The position numbers and the translations under genes are program-made. From a virus, in IMG/VR virus record IMGVR_UViG_3300021379_000692, positions 1 through 29,551 of that record: a DNA stretch of 29,551 nt, one strand, 5' to 3'. This document shows positions 13,575-22,010 of this stretch, piece by piece; the first letter of the stretch is position 1; each line of letters opens with the position of its first letter. The notes beneath the pieces were generated by a model. The model saw only the letters and a list, made by a program, of their open reading frames with translations, had not been told where the DNA came from and did no database searches.

Positions 13575-14020
13575 AATATTATTCAACGAAAACGTATGGG
13601 CATGAACGTGGGTTGTCTTGTGTATTTAGACAACCTAATGCCACGCATAGCCATTGTTCACTGCTACACGGTTACTCATTAGGATTCAGTTTCAAGTTTG
13701 GTACTGAAGCCCTTGATGATAAAAACTGGGTAGTAGACTTTGGTGGCTTGAAAGAACTGAAAAATTGGTTAGAAGATACTTTTGACCACACAGTTGTTGC
13801 AGACAATAACGATCCACATCTCAAAGACTTGTTTGAACTACAAGAAAAAGGACTTGCTAAGGTTGTAGTTATGCGAGGTGTTGGTTGTGAAATGTTTGCA
13901 GAAGAAGCCTTTTGGGTAGCAGATAGTATAGTAAAAGAACTGACAAATGGTAGATGTCATTGTGTGTCGTGTGAAGTAAGGGAACACGGTGCCAACTCTG
14001 CTATATATGAGCGTGAATGA
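13571..14020 (+). CDS. queD: 6-carboxytetrahydropterin synthase QueD
   Basis: 149 aa. GGGAG (13561-13565) lies 5 nt before ATG 13571, which is chosen over an in-frame ATG at 13559. Seen: LSCVFRQPNATHSHCSLLHG (with the catalytic Cys and zinc His), HGYSLGFSFKF, VVDFGGLKELKNWLEDTFDH (the typical V-x-D-F...D-H) and CVSCEVREHGANSAIYE. Converts dihydroneopterin triphosphate from FolE into 6-carboxytetrahydropterin, the QueE substrate. The ATGA at its end couples it to gene 47. Confidence 0.92.
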   Translation: MKYYSTKTYGHERGLSCVFRQPNATHSHCSLLHGYSLGFSFKFGTEALDDKNWVVDFGGLKELKNWLEDTFDHTVVADNNDPHLKDLFELQEKGLAKVVVMRGVGCEMFAEEAFWVADSIVKELTNGRCHCVSCEVREHGANSAIYERE

Positions 14021-15078
14021 AGATAGCTTTAGTTACTGACTTGCATTTCGGTGCAAGAAGCGACTCACTAGCTTTTGATGCTCACTTCCGAAAATTTTAT
14101 GAAGATACCTTTTTCCCTTACCTTCAAGAACACGGCATCAAAACTGTATTTGACCTTGGTGATACGTTTGACAGACGTAAATATATAAATTATAATAGTT
14201 TAAAAAGTTGTAAAGAATATTTTTTTGATAGGTTACAAGATCTAGGTATTGATCTTCACATGATAGCAGGTAACCATGATACCTATTATAAAAATACAAA
14301 CATAGTAAACTCTCCAGACTTACTATTACAAGAGTACAACAATATCACTCTGTATGATGAAGTTACAGAAGTGAAGATGGGTAAAACTAATATACTTTTT
14401 GTGCCATGGATATGCGTAGATAACTATGATAGTAGCCTTCAAAAGATTTCAGAATCGAAAGCGGACGTTTGTCTGGGACATTTTGAATTTTCGGGTTATC
14501 AGATGTATCGTGGTACTCCTAATCCCCATGGTATGGACCCTAGCCTTTTTAATCATTTACCTTTGGTTATTAGTGGTCATTTCCACCATAGGCATACTCA
14601 GGGCAATATCACGTACATGGGCAACCCTTATCAAATAACTTGGTCAGACTATGATGATCCTAGAGGATTTGCTGTATTAGATTGTGACAACCAGGAGTTA
14701 AGTTATGTTGACAACCCTAAACAGATTTTTCATAAATTATATTACGATGATTCCAGTGAATTGGGTCGAGATAGTATTAACAATTGTAGTTTTTCAGATT
14801 ATAAAAATTGTTGCATAAAAGTTATTGTAGTAAACAAAACAGACTTCAATAAATTTGATTCTTTTATTGACAATTTATATCAACAGGATCTAATTGAACT
14901 AAAAATCATTGAGGATTTATCTGATTTTGAAGATGAGGCAGTGGGTGATGACATTGATCTAGAAGATACGATGACGCTACTCAAAGATTATGTTGATGGT
15001 ATAGAAATAAATTTAGATAAGGAAAAACTAAAAGTATTGTTACAATCATTATACGTTGAAGCACAGGATGCTGCATGA
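14017..15078 (+). CDS. 47: Recombination nuclease subunit gp47 (SbcD/Mre11-like)
   Basis: 353 aa (T4 gp47 339). With gp46 it forms the nuclease that resects DNA ends for recombination-dependent replication and degrades host DNA. Seen: the metallophosphatase motifs VTDLHFGAR, DLGDTFDRR, IAGNHDTYY, VCLGHFEFSG and ISGHFHHRHTQG, then MGNPYQITWSD. The C-terminal part is acidic (DLSDFEDEAVGDDIDLEDT). It overlaps gene 46 by 4 nt (ATGA). Confidence 0.95.
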   Translation: MKIALVTDLHFGARSDSLAFDAHFRKFYEDTFFPYLQEHGIKTVFDLGDTFDRRKYINYNSLKSCKEYFFDRLQDLGIDLHMIAGNHDTYYKNTNIVNSPDLLLQEYNNITLYDEVTEVKMGKTNILFVPWICVDNYDSSLQKISESKADVCLGHFEFSGYQMYRGTPNPHGMDPSLFNHLPLVISGHFHHRHTQGNITYMGNPYQITWSDYDDPRGFAVLDCDNQELSYVDNPKQIFHKLYYDDSSELGRDSINNCSFSDYKNCCIKVIVVNKTDFNKFDSFIDNLYQQDLIELKIIEDLSDFEDEAVGDDIDLEDTMTLLKDYVDGIEINLDKEKLKVLLQSLYVEAQDAA

Positions 15079-16745
15079 TAAAATTTACTACTATTAGGTG
15101 GAAAAACTTTTTGTCTACTGGCAATGCTTTTACTGAGATAAAACTCAACAAAAGCAGTAGTACATTAGTTCTAGGTGAGAATGGTTCTGGTAAGTCTACG
15201 TTACTAGATGCTCTTACGTTTACATTATTTAACAAACCTTTTCGTAACATATCTAAACCTCAATTGATAAACTCTATCAACAAAAAGAAGTTGTTGGTGG
15301 AGGTTGAGTTTAACATAGGAAGTAAACAGTATCTTGTGCGTAGAGGTAGTTTACCTAGTGTTTTTGATATAGAAATTGACGGTGAACCTTTAGACCAAAA
15401 TGCAAATGTTAGAGACTTTCAAAAACATCTTGAAGAAAATATTTTAAAACTAAACTATAAGTCTTTTACACAAATTGTTATATTAGGTAGTGCATCCTTT
15501 ACTCCTTTTATGCAATTGACTCCCAATGTTAGAAGAGAGATCATTGAGGACATTTTAGACATACGTATTTTTTCAACAATGAAAGATGTCTTGAAAGGTA
15601 AAATAACAGAACTCAAAGAAAAAATACGATTTGCTGAGAGTGAAATAATTGTAGAAAAAGAAAAGGGTAAAGTACAAAAAAGTTATGTCGAAACACTAGA
15701 GTCTGATAAACAAGAACGTATTGATAGGATACAAGGAGAGATAGATGAAACAAACTCAACAATCACAAGCCTTACAGAGAGTGCAGCCTCTTGCACAACA
15801 GAGAAGAAGAATCTTGGCTCAGTTGAATCAAAAAAACAGAAACTGGAGACCTATAATCAAGAAATAATTAGGAAAATAAGTGAACACCAAAAAGAAGTAG
15901 ATTTCTATCACAATAACGATGACTGTCCTACTTGTAAACAAGGCATACCACATGAGTTTAAAGTCAGTATGTCAGAAGAAAAGAAGGACAGGATTGATGA
16001 ACTTGAAACTGCGAGTGAAGACCTGAAGAAAAACTTAGAAGAAGTGAATGAGTTGTATGAAAAGGTTTTGTCTTTAGACGAACAAATTATGAGCTTCAAT
16101 AATCAAATCATCACAAATCAAACACTTCTGCAACGTCTTGTATTAGAAAAATCTGAGGCTGAAAGTAAAGTAGGTGACATTGAAAAAGAAACTGAAAAGT
16201 TAAAACAAACAGCTAAGAAAATTATGGAACTGACAAGCAACAAAAATGTTTTGTCAGAGGAACAACAATACAATAGTGTTGCAGAAAATTTGCTCAAGGA
16301 CTCAGGTATAAAAACTAAAATTATTCGTCAATATTTGCCTGTCATAAATAAGTTAGTGAATAAATACTTAACTGCCATGGACTTCTTTGTTCAGTTTGAG
16401 TTAGACGGAACATTTAAAGAAACAATAAAGTCCAGACACAGAGATAAATTTAGTTACGCTTCATTTAGTGAAGGTGAAAAACAAAGAATAGATTTGGCGC
16501 TTGTATTCACTTGGCGAACTATTGCTAAAATGAAAAACAGTGCCAGTACAAATTTATTACTTTTAGACGAGGTGTTTGATAGCTCTCTAGATGTTAATGG
16601 TACTGATTATGTTATGACATTGTTAAACACAATAGGTGAGGATACAAATGTGTTTGTAATTTCTCACAAAGGAGATCAACTGTTTGACAAGTTTAGAAGT
16701 GTTATCAGATTTGAAAAGAAAAACAATTATTCGGTGATGGTATAA
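15075..16745 (+). CDS. 46: Recombination nuclease ATPase subunit gp46 (SbcC/Rad50-like)
   Basis: 556 aa (T4 gp46 560). Seen: Walker A LGENGSGKST (about 33-42), Q-loop region FTQIVILGSASFTPFM, a coiled coil from about 180 to 400 interrupted by the zinc-hook DDCPTCKQG (about residue 284), the ABC signature FSEGEKQRIDLAL (about 464) and Walker B LLLLDEVFDSSLD (about 494), followed by VISHKGD. It acts with gp47. The stop shares one base with the peptide deformylase start (TAATG). Confidence 0.96.
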   Translation: MIKFTTIRWKNFLSTGNAFTEIKLNKSSSTLVLGENGSGKSTLLDALTFTLFNKPFRNISKPQLINSINKKKLLVEVEFNIGSKQYLVRRGSLPSVFDIEIDGEPLDQNANVRDFQKHLEENILKLNYKSFTQIVILGSASFTPFMQLTPNVRREIIEDILDIRIFSTMKDVLKGKITELKEKIRFAESEIIVEKEKGKVQKSYVETLESDKQERIDRIQGEIDETNSTITSLTESAASCTTEKKNLGSVESKKQKLETYNQEIIRKISEHQKEVDFYHNNDDCPTCKQGIPHEFKVSMSEEKKDRIDELETASEDLKKNLEEVNELYEKVLSLDEQIMSFNNQIITNQTLLQRLVLEKSEAESKVGDIEKETEKLKQTAKKIMELTSNKNVLSEEQQYNSVAENLLKDSGIKTKIIRQYLPVINKLVNKYLTAMDFFVQFELDGTFKETIKSRHRDKFSYASFSEGEKQRIDLALVFTWRTIAKMKNSASTNLLLLDEVFDSSLDVNGTDYVMTLLNTIGEDTNVFVISHKGDQLFDKFRSVIRFEKKNNYSVMV

Positions 16746-17263
16746 TGAAAGAACTAGAGTTGTTGCCTTTCGGTGATCCTTTTTTGAGTAACAAACCCAG
16801 TGAGTTTGATTTTGAAAAAGAAGATGCAAAAGAATTGAGCCTAAGACTTTTTCATGCTATGGGTAAGGCAGGCGGTATAGGATTATCTGCTAATCAAGTT
16901 GGACTTGATATGAGAGTGTTTGTTATGGGCGGCAATGATAAAGTGCCATCCAAAGCAATATTTAATCCTAAATTGCAAAGCGTATCTGATAAAATGGTCA
17001 GTATGAAAGAAGGCTGTTTGTCATATCCAGGACTTTGGTTAATGATAAAACGACCTGTAGAATGTTCAATTTCATATCAGGATGAAACAGGCGCTGTTAT
17101 TGCAGAGGGGTTTTCTGGATTTTCAGCAAGAGTTGTTTTGCACGAATACGATCATATGTTGGGGCAAAATTTTACTCAGAGAGCATCTTCTTTAAAGCTA
17201 CAAAGAGCTATGAAACATATGGACAAAAAGGTAAAGAACTTTAAGAGAGGAAAAAATGTCTGA
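16745..17263 (+). CDS. def: Peptide deformylase
   Basis: 172 aa. Removes the formyl group from nascent proteins. Seen: GGIGLSANQVGLDMRVFV (motif 1), EGCLSYPGLW (motif 2 with the metal-binding Cys) and HEYDHMLG (motif 3, HExxH metal site), so the enzyme should be active. Peptide deformylases are known in marine T4-like phages, where they are thought to keep up with fast translation. It is coupled to gp46 by TAATG and overlaps the next gene by 8 nt. Confidence 0.95.
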   Translation: MKELELLPFGDPFLSNKPSEFDFEKEDAKELSLRLFHAMGKAGGIGLSANQVGLDMRVFVMGGNDKVPSKAIFNPKLQSVSDKMVSMKEGCLSYPGLWLMIKRPVECSISYQDETGAVIAEGFSGFSARVVLHEYDHMLGQNFTQRASSLKLQRAMKHMDKKVKNFKRGKNV

Positions 17264-17624
17264 CGATATATTCGATTTCGGTTTTACTGCGGTAGATGAA
17301 ATTCCTACCTCCACAACCGTACAGGAACCTGTAGTAGCACAGGTAGACGATACACAGCTACAAACTATAATGGACAAGTTAGAAAGACTTGAGAGTTTGG
17401 TGTTGACTTCAGATAATTCTTCAATGATTAATGAACATCGTGAACTTGTGCAGCAAGATGTGACTGCAAAACTTGGACAAGTAGAGGACCTTATCTTACC
17501 ACTACTGTATAATCTACAAAAGAATCCAGAGAAGGATTATATTCATTGGCCTAATAGGACGGCTATCATAGATAAACAAATAGAAAGAATCAAAGCAGTA
17601 ACACGTTACTATGAAAATGTTTAG
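17256..17624 (+). CDS. Phage protein with coiled-coil-like segments
   Basis: 122 aa, GAGAGG upstream of the ATG. The first 40 residues are acidic and low-complexity (FDFGFTAVDEIPTSTTVQEP). Residues about 42-60 (LQTIMDKLERLESLVLTSDN) are heptad-like. The C-terminus has the conserved-looking LLYNLQKNPEKDYIHWPNRT followed by IDKQIERIKAVTRYYENV. I know this C-terminal pattern only as a recurrent marine T4-like phage protein without a function. It lies between peptide deformylase and ClpP. Confidence 0.65.
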   Translation: MSDDIFDFGFTAVDEIPTSTTVQEPVVAQVDDTQLQTIMDKLERLESLVLTSDNSSMINEHRELVQQDVTAKLGQVEDLILPLLYNLQKNPEKDYIHWPNRTAIIDKQIERIKAVTRYYENV

Positions 17625-17632
17625 GAGATAGT

Positions 17633-18229
17633 ATGTCAGATAATGAAAAAGGATTGGCTACTTTTACAGGTGTAGAAGGAGTATTTGCGAGACCTACAGG
17701 GAACCTATTTGATTTTTATTTGAACGGTGAACTTGAAGGACCTGAAAGTTACGTTGAATGGAATCATATTATACGAACAGCACAAGAAACAGATGTAATT
17801 TATCTGCACATTAATTGTTATGGTGGTGATGTAATGACTGCGGTACAGTTAATGCGAGCTTTATCCGAATCAAATGCTCACGTAATTGCTTCGGTTGAAG
17901 GCGCTTGTATGTCAGCTGCTACCTTTATATTCTTAATTGCAGACTCATTTGAAATTTCAGACCACAGTATGTTTATGTTTCACAATTATTCAGGTTTCTC
18001 TATAGGTAAAGGAAACGAAATGAAAGAGCAGATCATGCACGAGGAGAAGTGGGCTAAAAATTTACTTACCAAACTGTATGATGGATTTCTGACTAAGGAT
18101 GAAATCAAGGAAATTTGTAACGGGCGAGACATTTGGATGTCACCAGATGAAGTCGGATCTCGCTTGGAGAAACGAAACAGCCTCAAAACCGCCCCTAAAA
18201 AGAAGACAAGAGCGAAAAAAACTGCTTGA
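17633..18229 (+). CDS. clpP: ClpP-like serine protease
   Basis: 198 aa. Seen: HINCYGGDVMTAVQLMRALS (oxyanion-side glycine loop), GACMSAATFIFLIAD with nucleophile S94, MFMFHNYSG with H117, and a later NGRDIWMSPDEVGS whose Asp completes the triad. The length is that of a ClpP subunit; the C-terminus adds a lysine-rich tail (APKKKTRAKKTA). AGGAG precedes the ATG. A role in host or phage protein turnover with a host ClpX/ClpA, or as an independent protease, is inferred. It is not the usual T4 prohead protease gp21. Confidence 0.9.
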   Translation: MSDNEKGLATFTGVEGVFARPTGNLFDFYLNGELEGPESYVEWNHIIRTAQETDVIYLHINCYGGDVMTAVQLMRALSESNAHVIASVEGACMSAATFIFLIADSFEISDHSMFMFHNYSGFSIGKGNEMKEQIMHEEKWAKNLLTKLYDGFLTKDEIKEICNGRDIWMSPDEVGSRLEKRNSLKTAPKKKTRAKKTA

Positions 18230-18254
18230 CAAACTGAAAAAAAGATAATATACT
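18226..18254 (+). promoter_or_regulatory. Sigma70-like promoter before a non-coding interval
   Basis: TTGACA 18226-18231, 17-bp spacer, TATACT 18249-18254. It overlaps the clpP stop and points into an interval with no gene. Confidence 0.8.
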
Positions 18255-18260
18255 ATAGGT

Positions 18261-18350
18261 TATTGTTCTTAAAGTAAAAAAGAAAGCCCTTATATTTCAA
18301 GCACTTAGCACACTTTCACGTAAGTCATTGATTTATAAGGGCTTTTAGTG
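18261..18350 (+). ncRNA. Candidate small RNA or structured leader
   Basis: A promoter (18226-18254) is followed by about 90 nt without a credible ORF, and then by a perfect 12-bp stem AAAGCCCTTATA (18283-18294) / TATAAGGGCTTT (18334-18345) closing with GGGCTTTT. A second promoter starts right after it. Promoter plus terminal hairpin without a gene is the layout of a small RNA. The long 39-nt loop makes efficient termination uncertain. Confidence 0.45.
18283..18345 (+). terminator. 12-bp stem with GGGCTTTT end, possible terminator
   Basis: Arms 18283-18294 and 18334-18345 are perfectly complementary. The 3' arm runs into TTTT. A second 9-bp pairing, TCAAGCACT (18297-18305) with AGTGCTTGA (18347-18355), crosses the first stem and reaches the next -35 box. 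Confidence 0.5.
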
Positions 18351-18351
18351 C

Positions 18352-18380
18352 TTGACAAATTCAAAAAAAGATGTCATAAT
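18352..18380 (+). promoter_or_regulatory. Sigma70-like promoter of the CobT-like gene
   Basis: TTGACA 18352-18357 (in TGCTTGACA), 17-bp spacer, CATAAT 18375-18380. The start would be near 18387, with a leader of about 35 nt containing GTGAGGACC. Confidence 0.8.
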
Positions 18381-18422
18381 ACACGCATAAAATGAAAAAA
18401 CGGTTGTGAGGACCTTATCATT

Positions 18423-20651
18423 ATGCAAATTCAACAAAAATCACTATTGGCTAAACTACTGTCCACCGAAAACATTACGGTGGAGGTTAAGGCTGACCTG
18501 CCTACCGCAGCATTCGATCCTACTAGTCGCACCATGTACATTCCTAAGTGGAAGGATATGCCATCTTCTATGCAAGATTTGCTTATCGGTCACGAGGTAG
18601 GTCACGTACATGAGACTCCTGCAGAAGGCTGGCACGATGCTATTTGCGAGGATCAGACACTCAAAAGTTTCCTCAATGTGATTGAGGATGCTCGCATCGA
18701 GCGCAAGGTCAAGACACGTTATCCTGGTTTGGTACGTAGCTTCTACGCAGGCTATCGTGAATTGTTCGAGCGTGACTTTTTCGGTGTCAAGGACATTGAT
18801 GTAAATGCTCTCCCTCTTATTGACCGTATCAACCTACACTTTAAGGTTGGTTCATTTCTCAATGTCCAATTCTCAGACGCCGAGCGTCCATTTGTCGAGC
18901 GTTGTGCGACTACTGAAACATGGGAAGAGGTTGAAGAACTTGCCCGTGAACTACACGGCAAGGCTCAGGAAACTGCTGAGGATGATATTGAGCAGTTGAT
19001 GGATGAAATCAATTCCTCCTCAGATGACAGCGATATGGACATGGACGGTGATACGTCATCTTGGGATCAGTCAGACTCAGACGAGACTGAGGAAGGCGGT
19101 TCGGCTGCTGGTAACAGCGGCGAGGAGTCAGATGAGGAGGCAGATGATACTCAAGCTGCTTCAGATTCAGATGACGATGAAGGTGTTGATACAGGTGAAG
19201 GAGTTTACGAAGCACCTGAGGTCATTCAAGAATTCGTAGATGACGGTGGCGTTGGTTCAATTACCGACAAGGCTTTCCGTGACAATGAGGAGAACCTGTT
19301 AGATAAGGATTCACGTATCAAAGAATCCGTATATGTCAATGTACCCACTAAGATTGACCTGACAGATGTTATTGTACAGCCCCGTGATGTTTACAATTGG
19401 AATCTTGTCGAGGTTGGTAGCCTTAGAGATATAGACCCTAAGGTGTACGCTGAAGGACTGTACAAGGATTTCATTGCACAGAACAGCAAGACTATCAATC
19501 AGATGGTTTCTACTTTCGAGATGAAGCGTAAAGCATCACAATTCATCAAGGCTAGGACTTCTAAGACAGGCGACCTCAACGAGGACAGGCTGTGGGCTTA
19601 CAAGACCTCAGACGATTTGTTCAAGCAGATTACTTCAATCCCAGAAGGCAAGAACCACGGCTTCATTATGCACCTTGATATGTCAGGTTCAATGTTCCGT
19701 AATATGTCTGACACTATTGCACAGCTTATCAACCTTACTATGTTCGCACGTAAGATCAATGTACCGTTTGAGGTGTATGGTTTTACTACAGGCAGCGGTT
19801 ACGGTTGGGCTCACCCTAATGCTAAAGTCGGTGATTTTGTTTTCGAGGAAGCTAAGGTAGTCAAGCTGCTCACTTCAGACTTCAGCAAGCGTCAGCTCGA
19901 GGAAGCATACAAGTATTTGCTGCTTTGGAGAGCATCCTTTGAGTATCGGATGAAGTATCGTTACAATGAAGGTGGTTTCCCTGTATGGTTAGGTAACAAT
20001 AAAGCTCTTGATATGGGCGGCACTCCTCTCAATTCTACGCTTGTTGTTGGTATTGAGATTGCCAAGCAGTTTCGCAAGGCTACAGGTGTTGAACTTCTTA
20101 ACACTATTATCCTGACTGACGGTGAGGCTACTGACTTTGCAGAACTGTGGGTAGAATCAACAGCACGTAACGGTATGTGGCCTGGTACACTTCGCTACGG
20201 TCAGATCCCTGTGTTGAAATACGGTTCAGCTACTTACCCATTGATTGAAGGTAACGCACACCGCAATACAGAACTGACCTGTACTCTGCTTGAGATGTAC
20301 AAAGACATCACAGGCTCTAAGGTTATCAACTATCACATCCTGGATAGGTTCAGCAAGCGAGAAATTGAAATGTGCAAGGACTACGCTACTATCGGTAATT
20401 CAGACATGGGCTACGTTGCTTGGGAGAAGATTTATGCTCCTCAGCGAGCCTCAGGGCTCATTGAAGCACGTGATACTAAAGGCTTTGATGTACGCTACAT
20501 TATGAACGGCTCAAAGCTGAGCATTGAGGACGAGGAGCTCGAGGTCAAGTCTACTAAGAAGGGTGATTTGCTCCGAGGATTCCGTAAATTTGCAGGCTCT
20601 AAGGCTCAGCAGCGCATATTTGTACAGAAATTTATCCCTGAGGTAGCCTAA
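18423..20651 (+). CDS. CobT-like protein: HEVGH domain plus vWA domain
   Basis: 742 aa. Seen: H57-E-V-G-H61 (zinc-protease-like motif), VIEDARIERKVKTRYPGL (close to the CobT N-terminal signature), an Asp/Glu/Ser-rich linker (about 195-260), and a C-terminal vWA domain with MIDAS D419-x-S421-x-S423 in LDMSGSM, a conserved GGTPLNSTLVVG and ILTDGEA. CobT-type proteins work with a MoxR/CobS AAA+ ATPase, here encoded next door. The cobalamin chelatase also needs CobN, which is not seen, so a chaperone or remodelling role is likelier than B12 synthesis. Codon use looks visibly more GC-rich than in the flanking recombination genes. GAGG is upstream. Confidence 0.8.
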   Translation: MQIQQKSLLAKLLSTENITVEVKADLPTAAFDPTSRTMYIPKWKDMPSSMQDLLIGHEVGHVHETPAEGWHDAICEDQTLKSFLNVIEDARIERKVKTRYPGLVRSFYAGYRELFERDFFGVKDIDVNALPLIDRINLHFKVGSFLNVQFSDAERPFVERCATTETWEEVEELARELHGKAQETAEDDIEQLMDEINSSSDDSDMDMDGDTSSWDQSDSDETEEGGSAAGNSGEESDEEADDTQAASDSDDDEGVDTGEGVYEAPEVIQEFVDDGGVGSITDKAFRDNEENLLDKDSRIKESVYVNVPTKIDLTDVIVQPRDVYNWNLVEVGSLRDIDPKVYAEGLYKDFIAQNSKTINQMVSTFEMKRKASQFIKARTSKTGDLNEDRLWAYKTSDDLFKQITSIPEGKNHGFIMHLDMSGSMFRNMSDTIAQLINLTMFARKINVPFEVYGFTTGSGYGWAHPNAKVGDFVFEEAKVVKLLTSDFSKRQLEEAYKYLLLWRASFEYRMKYRYNEGGFPVWLGNNKALDMGGTPLNSTLVVGIEIAKQFRKATGVELLNTIILTDGEATDFAELWVESTARNGMWPGTLRYGQIPVLKYGSATYPLIEGNAHRNTELTCTLLEMYKDITGSKVINYHILDRFSKREIEMCKDYATIGNSDMGYVAWEKIYAPQRASGLIEARDTKGFDVRYIMNGSKLSIEDEELEVKSTKKGDLLRGFRKFAGSKAQQRIFVQKFIPEVA

Positions 20652-20689
20652 GTTATTGATATTACAGGGCTTAAAGTTTGAGAAAATGC

Positions 20690-20717
20690 TTGACTTTTGC
20701 TGAGATTACTGTATAAT
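20690..20717 (+). promoter_or_regulatory. Sigma70-like promoter of the MoxR/CobS-like gene
   Basis: TTGACT 20690-20695 (in TGCTTGACT), 16-bp spacer, TATAAT 20712-20717. Confidence 0.8.
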
Positions 20718-20768
20718 ATAGCATATAAACTGAAAAATTTAACTATTGTCTTGTGAGGAGACTATATT

Positions 20769-21947
20769 ATGACTGACCGTAATACACTTATTGACACCCT
20801 TCGTTCCCGCAATTACGAGGACAATATTGTTCCACGTAAAGACATCATCCGTGAAGCTAAGGCTATTGGTATCAATCACCCTGGCTTTTTACTCAAAGAT
20901 CAATTCAAGGTTGAGAAAGGCCTGTATGATCTGACTGAGATGTTCACAGGCACTGCTGCGGTTCCCGTTGCAAGAAAGCCTATCATGGAGGTTGTTACAC
21001 CTACTGTAACACCTGCTCCTGTAGCAGCACCTGAGTCTAAGGTTGTATCAATGGCTAAACTAGCTATGGACATTGAAGGCTTGGTACCATCTAAAGATGA
21101 TACCTACGTAGCTTTCGGTTTTCACAAAGACCTTAAGACTATCCTTCAGGGTGGTATGTTTTATCCTCTTTTCATATCCGGTTTGTCCGGTAACGGTAAG
21201 ACCACTATGGTTGAGCAGGTTTGCGCTCAGCTCAAGCGTGAGGCTATCCGTGTGAATATTAGTATTGAAACCGATGAGGACGATTTAATCGGTGGCAATA
21301 CTCTGGTTGATGGTAACGTAGTCTATAGAGAGGGTCCCGTCCTCACCGCTATGAAGCGTGGGGCTGTTCTCATTCTTGACGAGGTAGACAGAGGCTCCAA
21401 CAAGCTAATGTGCCTTCAAGCGATTCTTGAAGGTAAGTCCTACTTCAACAAGAAGACTGGCGAAACCGTCGCTCCTGCTCCCGGGTTTACAATAGTTGCA
21501 ACGGCCAACACTAAAGGTCGAGGCTCAGATGACGGCAAGTTTATCAGCGCACAGCTGCTAGACGAGGCTTTCCTCGAGCGTTTTGCAATTACCGTGGAGC
21601 AGGAGTATCCTAAAGCAGCCGTAGAGAAGCGCATCATCCTTAACAAGATGAACAAGGCTGGCTACACTGATGAGGACTTTGCTACTCATCTTGTCACTTG
21701 GTCTGAGGTTATCCGTAAGACCTTCTTTGAGGGCGCCATAGACGAGCTTGTCAGCACCCGTAGGCTTGAGCACATTGTCAATGCGTATGGTGTGTTCAAG
21801 GACAAGCTCAAGGCAATCACCCTGTGTACAAATCGTTTTGACGCTGATACTAAGGCGGCATTCATTGACTTGTACACTAAGGTTGATCCTTCAAACCCAC
21901 AGTCCATTGAGGATGTGGATCCTGCTTCGGACGATGTCGAGTTTTAA
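20769..21947 (+). CDS. cobS: MoxR/CobS-like AAA+ ATPase
   Basis: 392 aa, TGTGAGGAG before the ATG. Seen: an N-terminal part with helix-forming DTLRSRNYEDNIVPRKDIIR, a flexible PVARKPIMEVVTP-type linker, then Walker A LSGNGKTT (about 138-146), DLIGGNTL, Walker B GAVLILDEVDRG (about 198-208), sensor 1 FTIVATANTKGRG and a QLLDEAFLERFAITVE arginine-finger region. The MoxR/CobS class pairs with vWA-domain partners, and the preceding gene is one. Phage copies are commonly labelled cobS, but no other chelatase subunit is present, so cobalamin synthesis is not supported. Confidence 0.88.
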   Translation: MTDRNTLIDTLRSRNYEDNIVPRKDIIREAKAIGINHPGFLLKDQFKVEKGLYDLTEMFTGTAAVPVARKPIMEVVTPTVTPAPVAAPESKVVSMAKLAMDIEGLVPSKDDTYVAFGFHKDLKTILQGGMFYPLFISGLSGNGKTTMVEQVCAQLKREAIRVNISIETDEDDLIGGNTLVDGNVVYREGPVLTAMKRGAVLILDEVDRGSNKLMCLQAILEGKSYFNKKTGETVAPAPGFTIVATANTKGRGSDDGKFISAQLLDEAFLERFAITVEQEYPKAAVEKRIILNKMNKAGYTDEDFATHLVTWSEVIRKTFFEGAIDELVSTRRLEHIVNAYGVFKDKLKAITLCTNRFDADTKAAFIDLYTKVDPSNPQSIEDVDPASDDVEF

Positions 21948-21950
21948 TGC

Positions 21951-21978
21951 TTGACATTCGCTCCAAAACGTGTATAAT
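21951..21978 (+). promoter_or_regulatory. Sigma70-like promoter of the ParB-like gene
   Basis: TTGACA 21951-21956 (in TGCTTGACA), 16-bp spacer, TATAAT 21973-21978, followed by GTGAGGAC before the ATG. Confidence 0.85.
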
Positions 21979-22010
21979 GGTAAGTACATTTAAATAGTGA
22001 GGACTAAAAA

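Noticed and set aside
15750-16250. Repeat array within gene 46
   Set aside because: The lysine/glutamate-rich repetition is the coiled coil of a Rad50-like protein, not a DNA repeat or CRISPR.
18230-18422. tRNA gene in the gap before the CobT-like gene
   Set aside because: The stems seen do not form a cloverleaf and no T-loop GTTCGA-type sequence is present.
18423-21947. Cobalamin biosynthesis (cobaltochelatase CobS-CobT)
   Set aside because: Only MoxR/CobS-like and CobT-like proteins are present; no CobN and no other B12 gene. The general MoxR-vWA role is the safer call.
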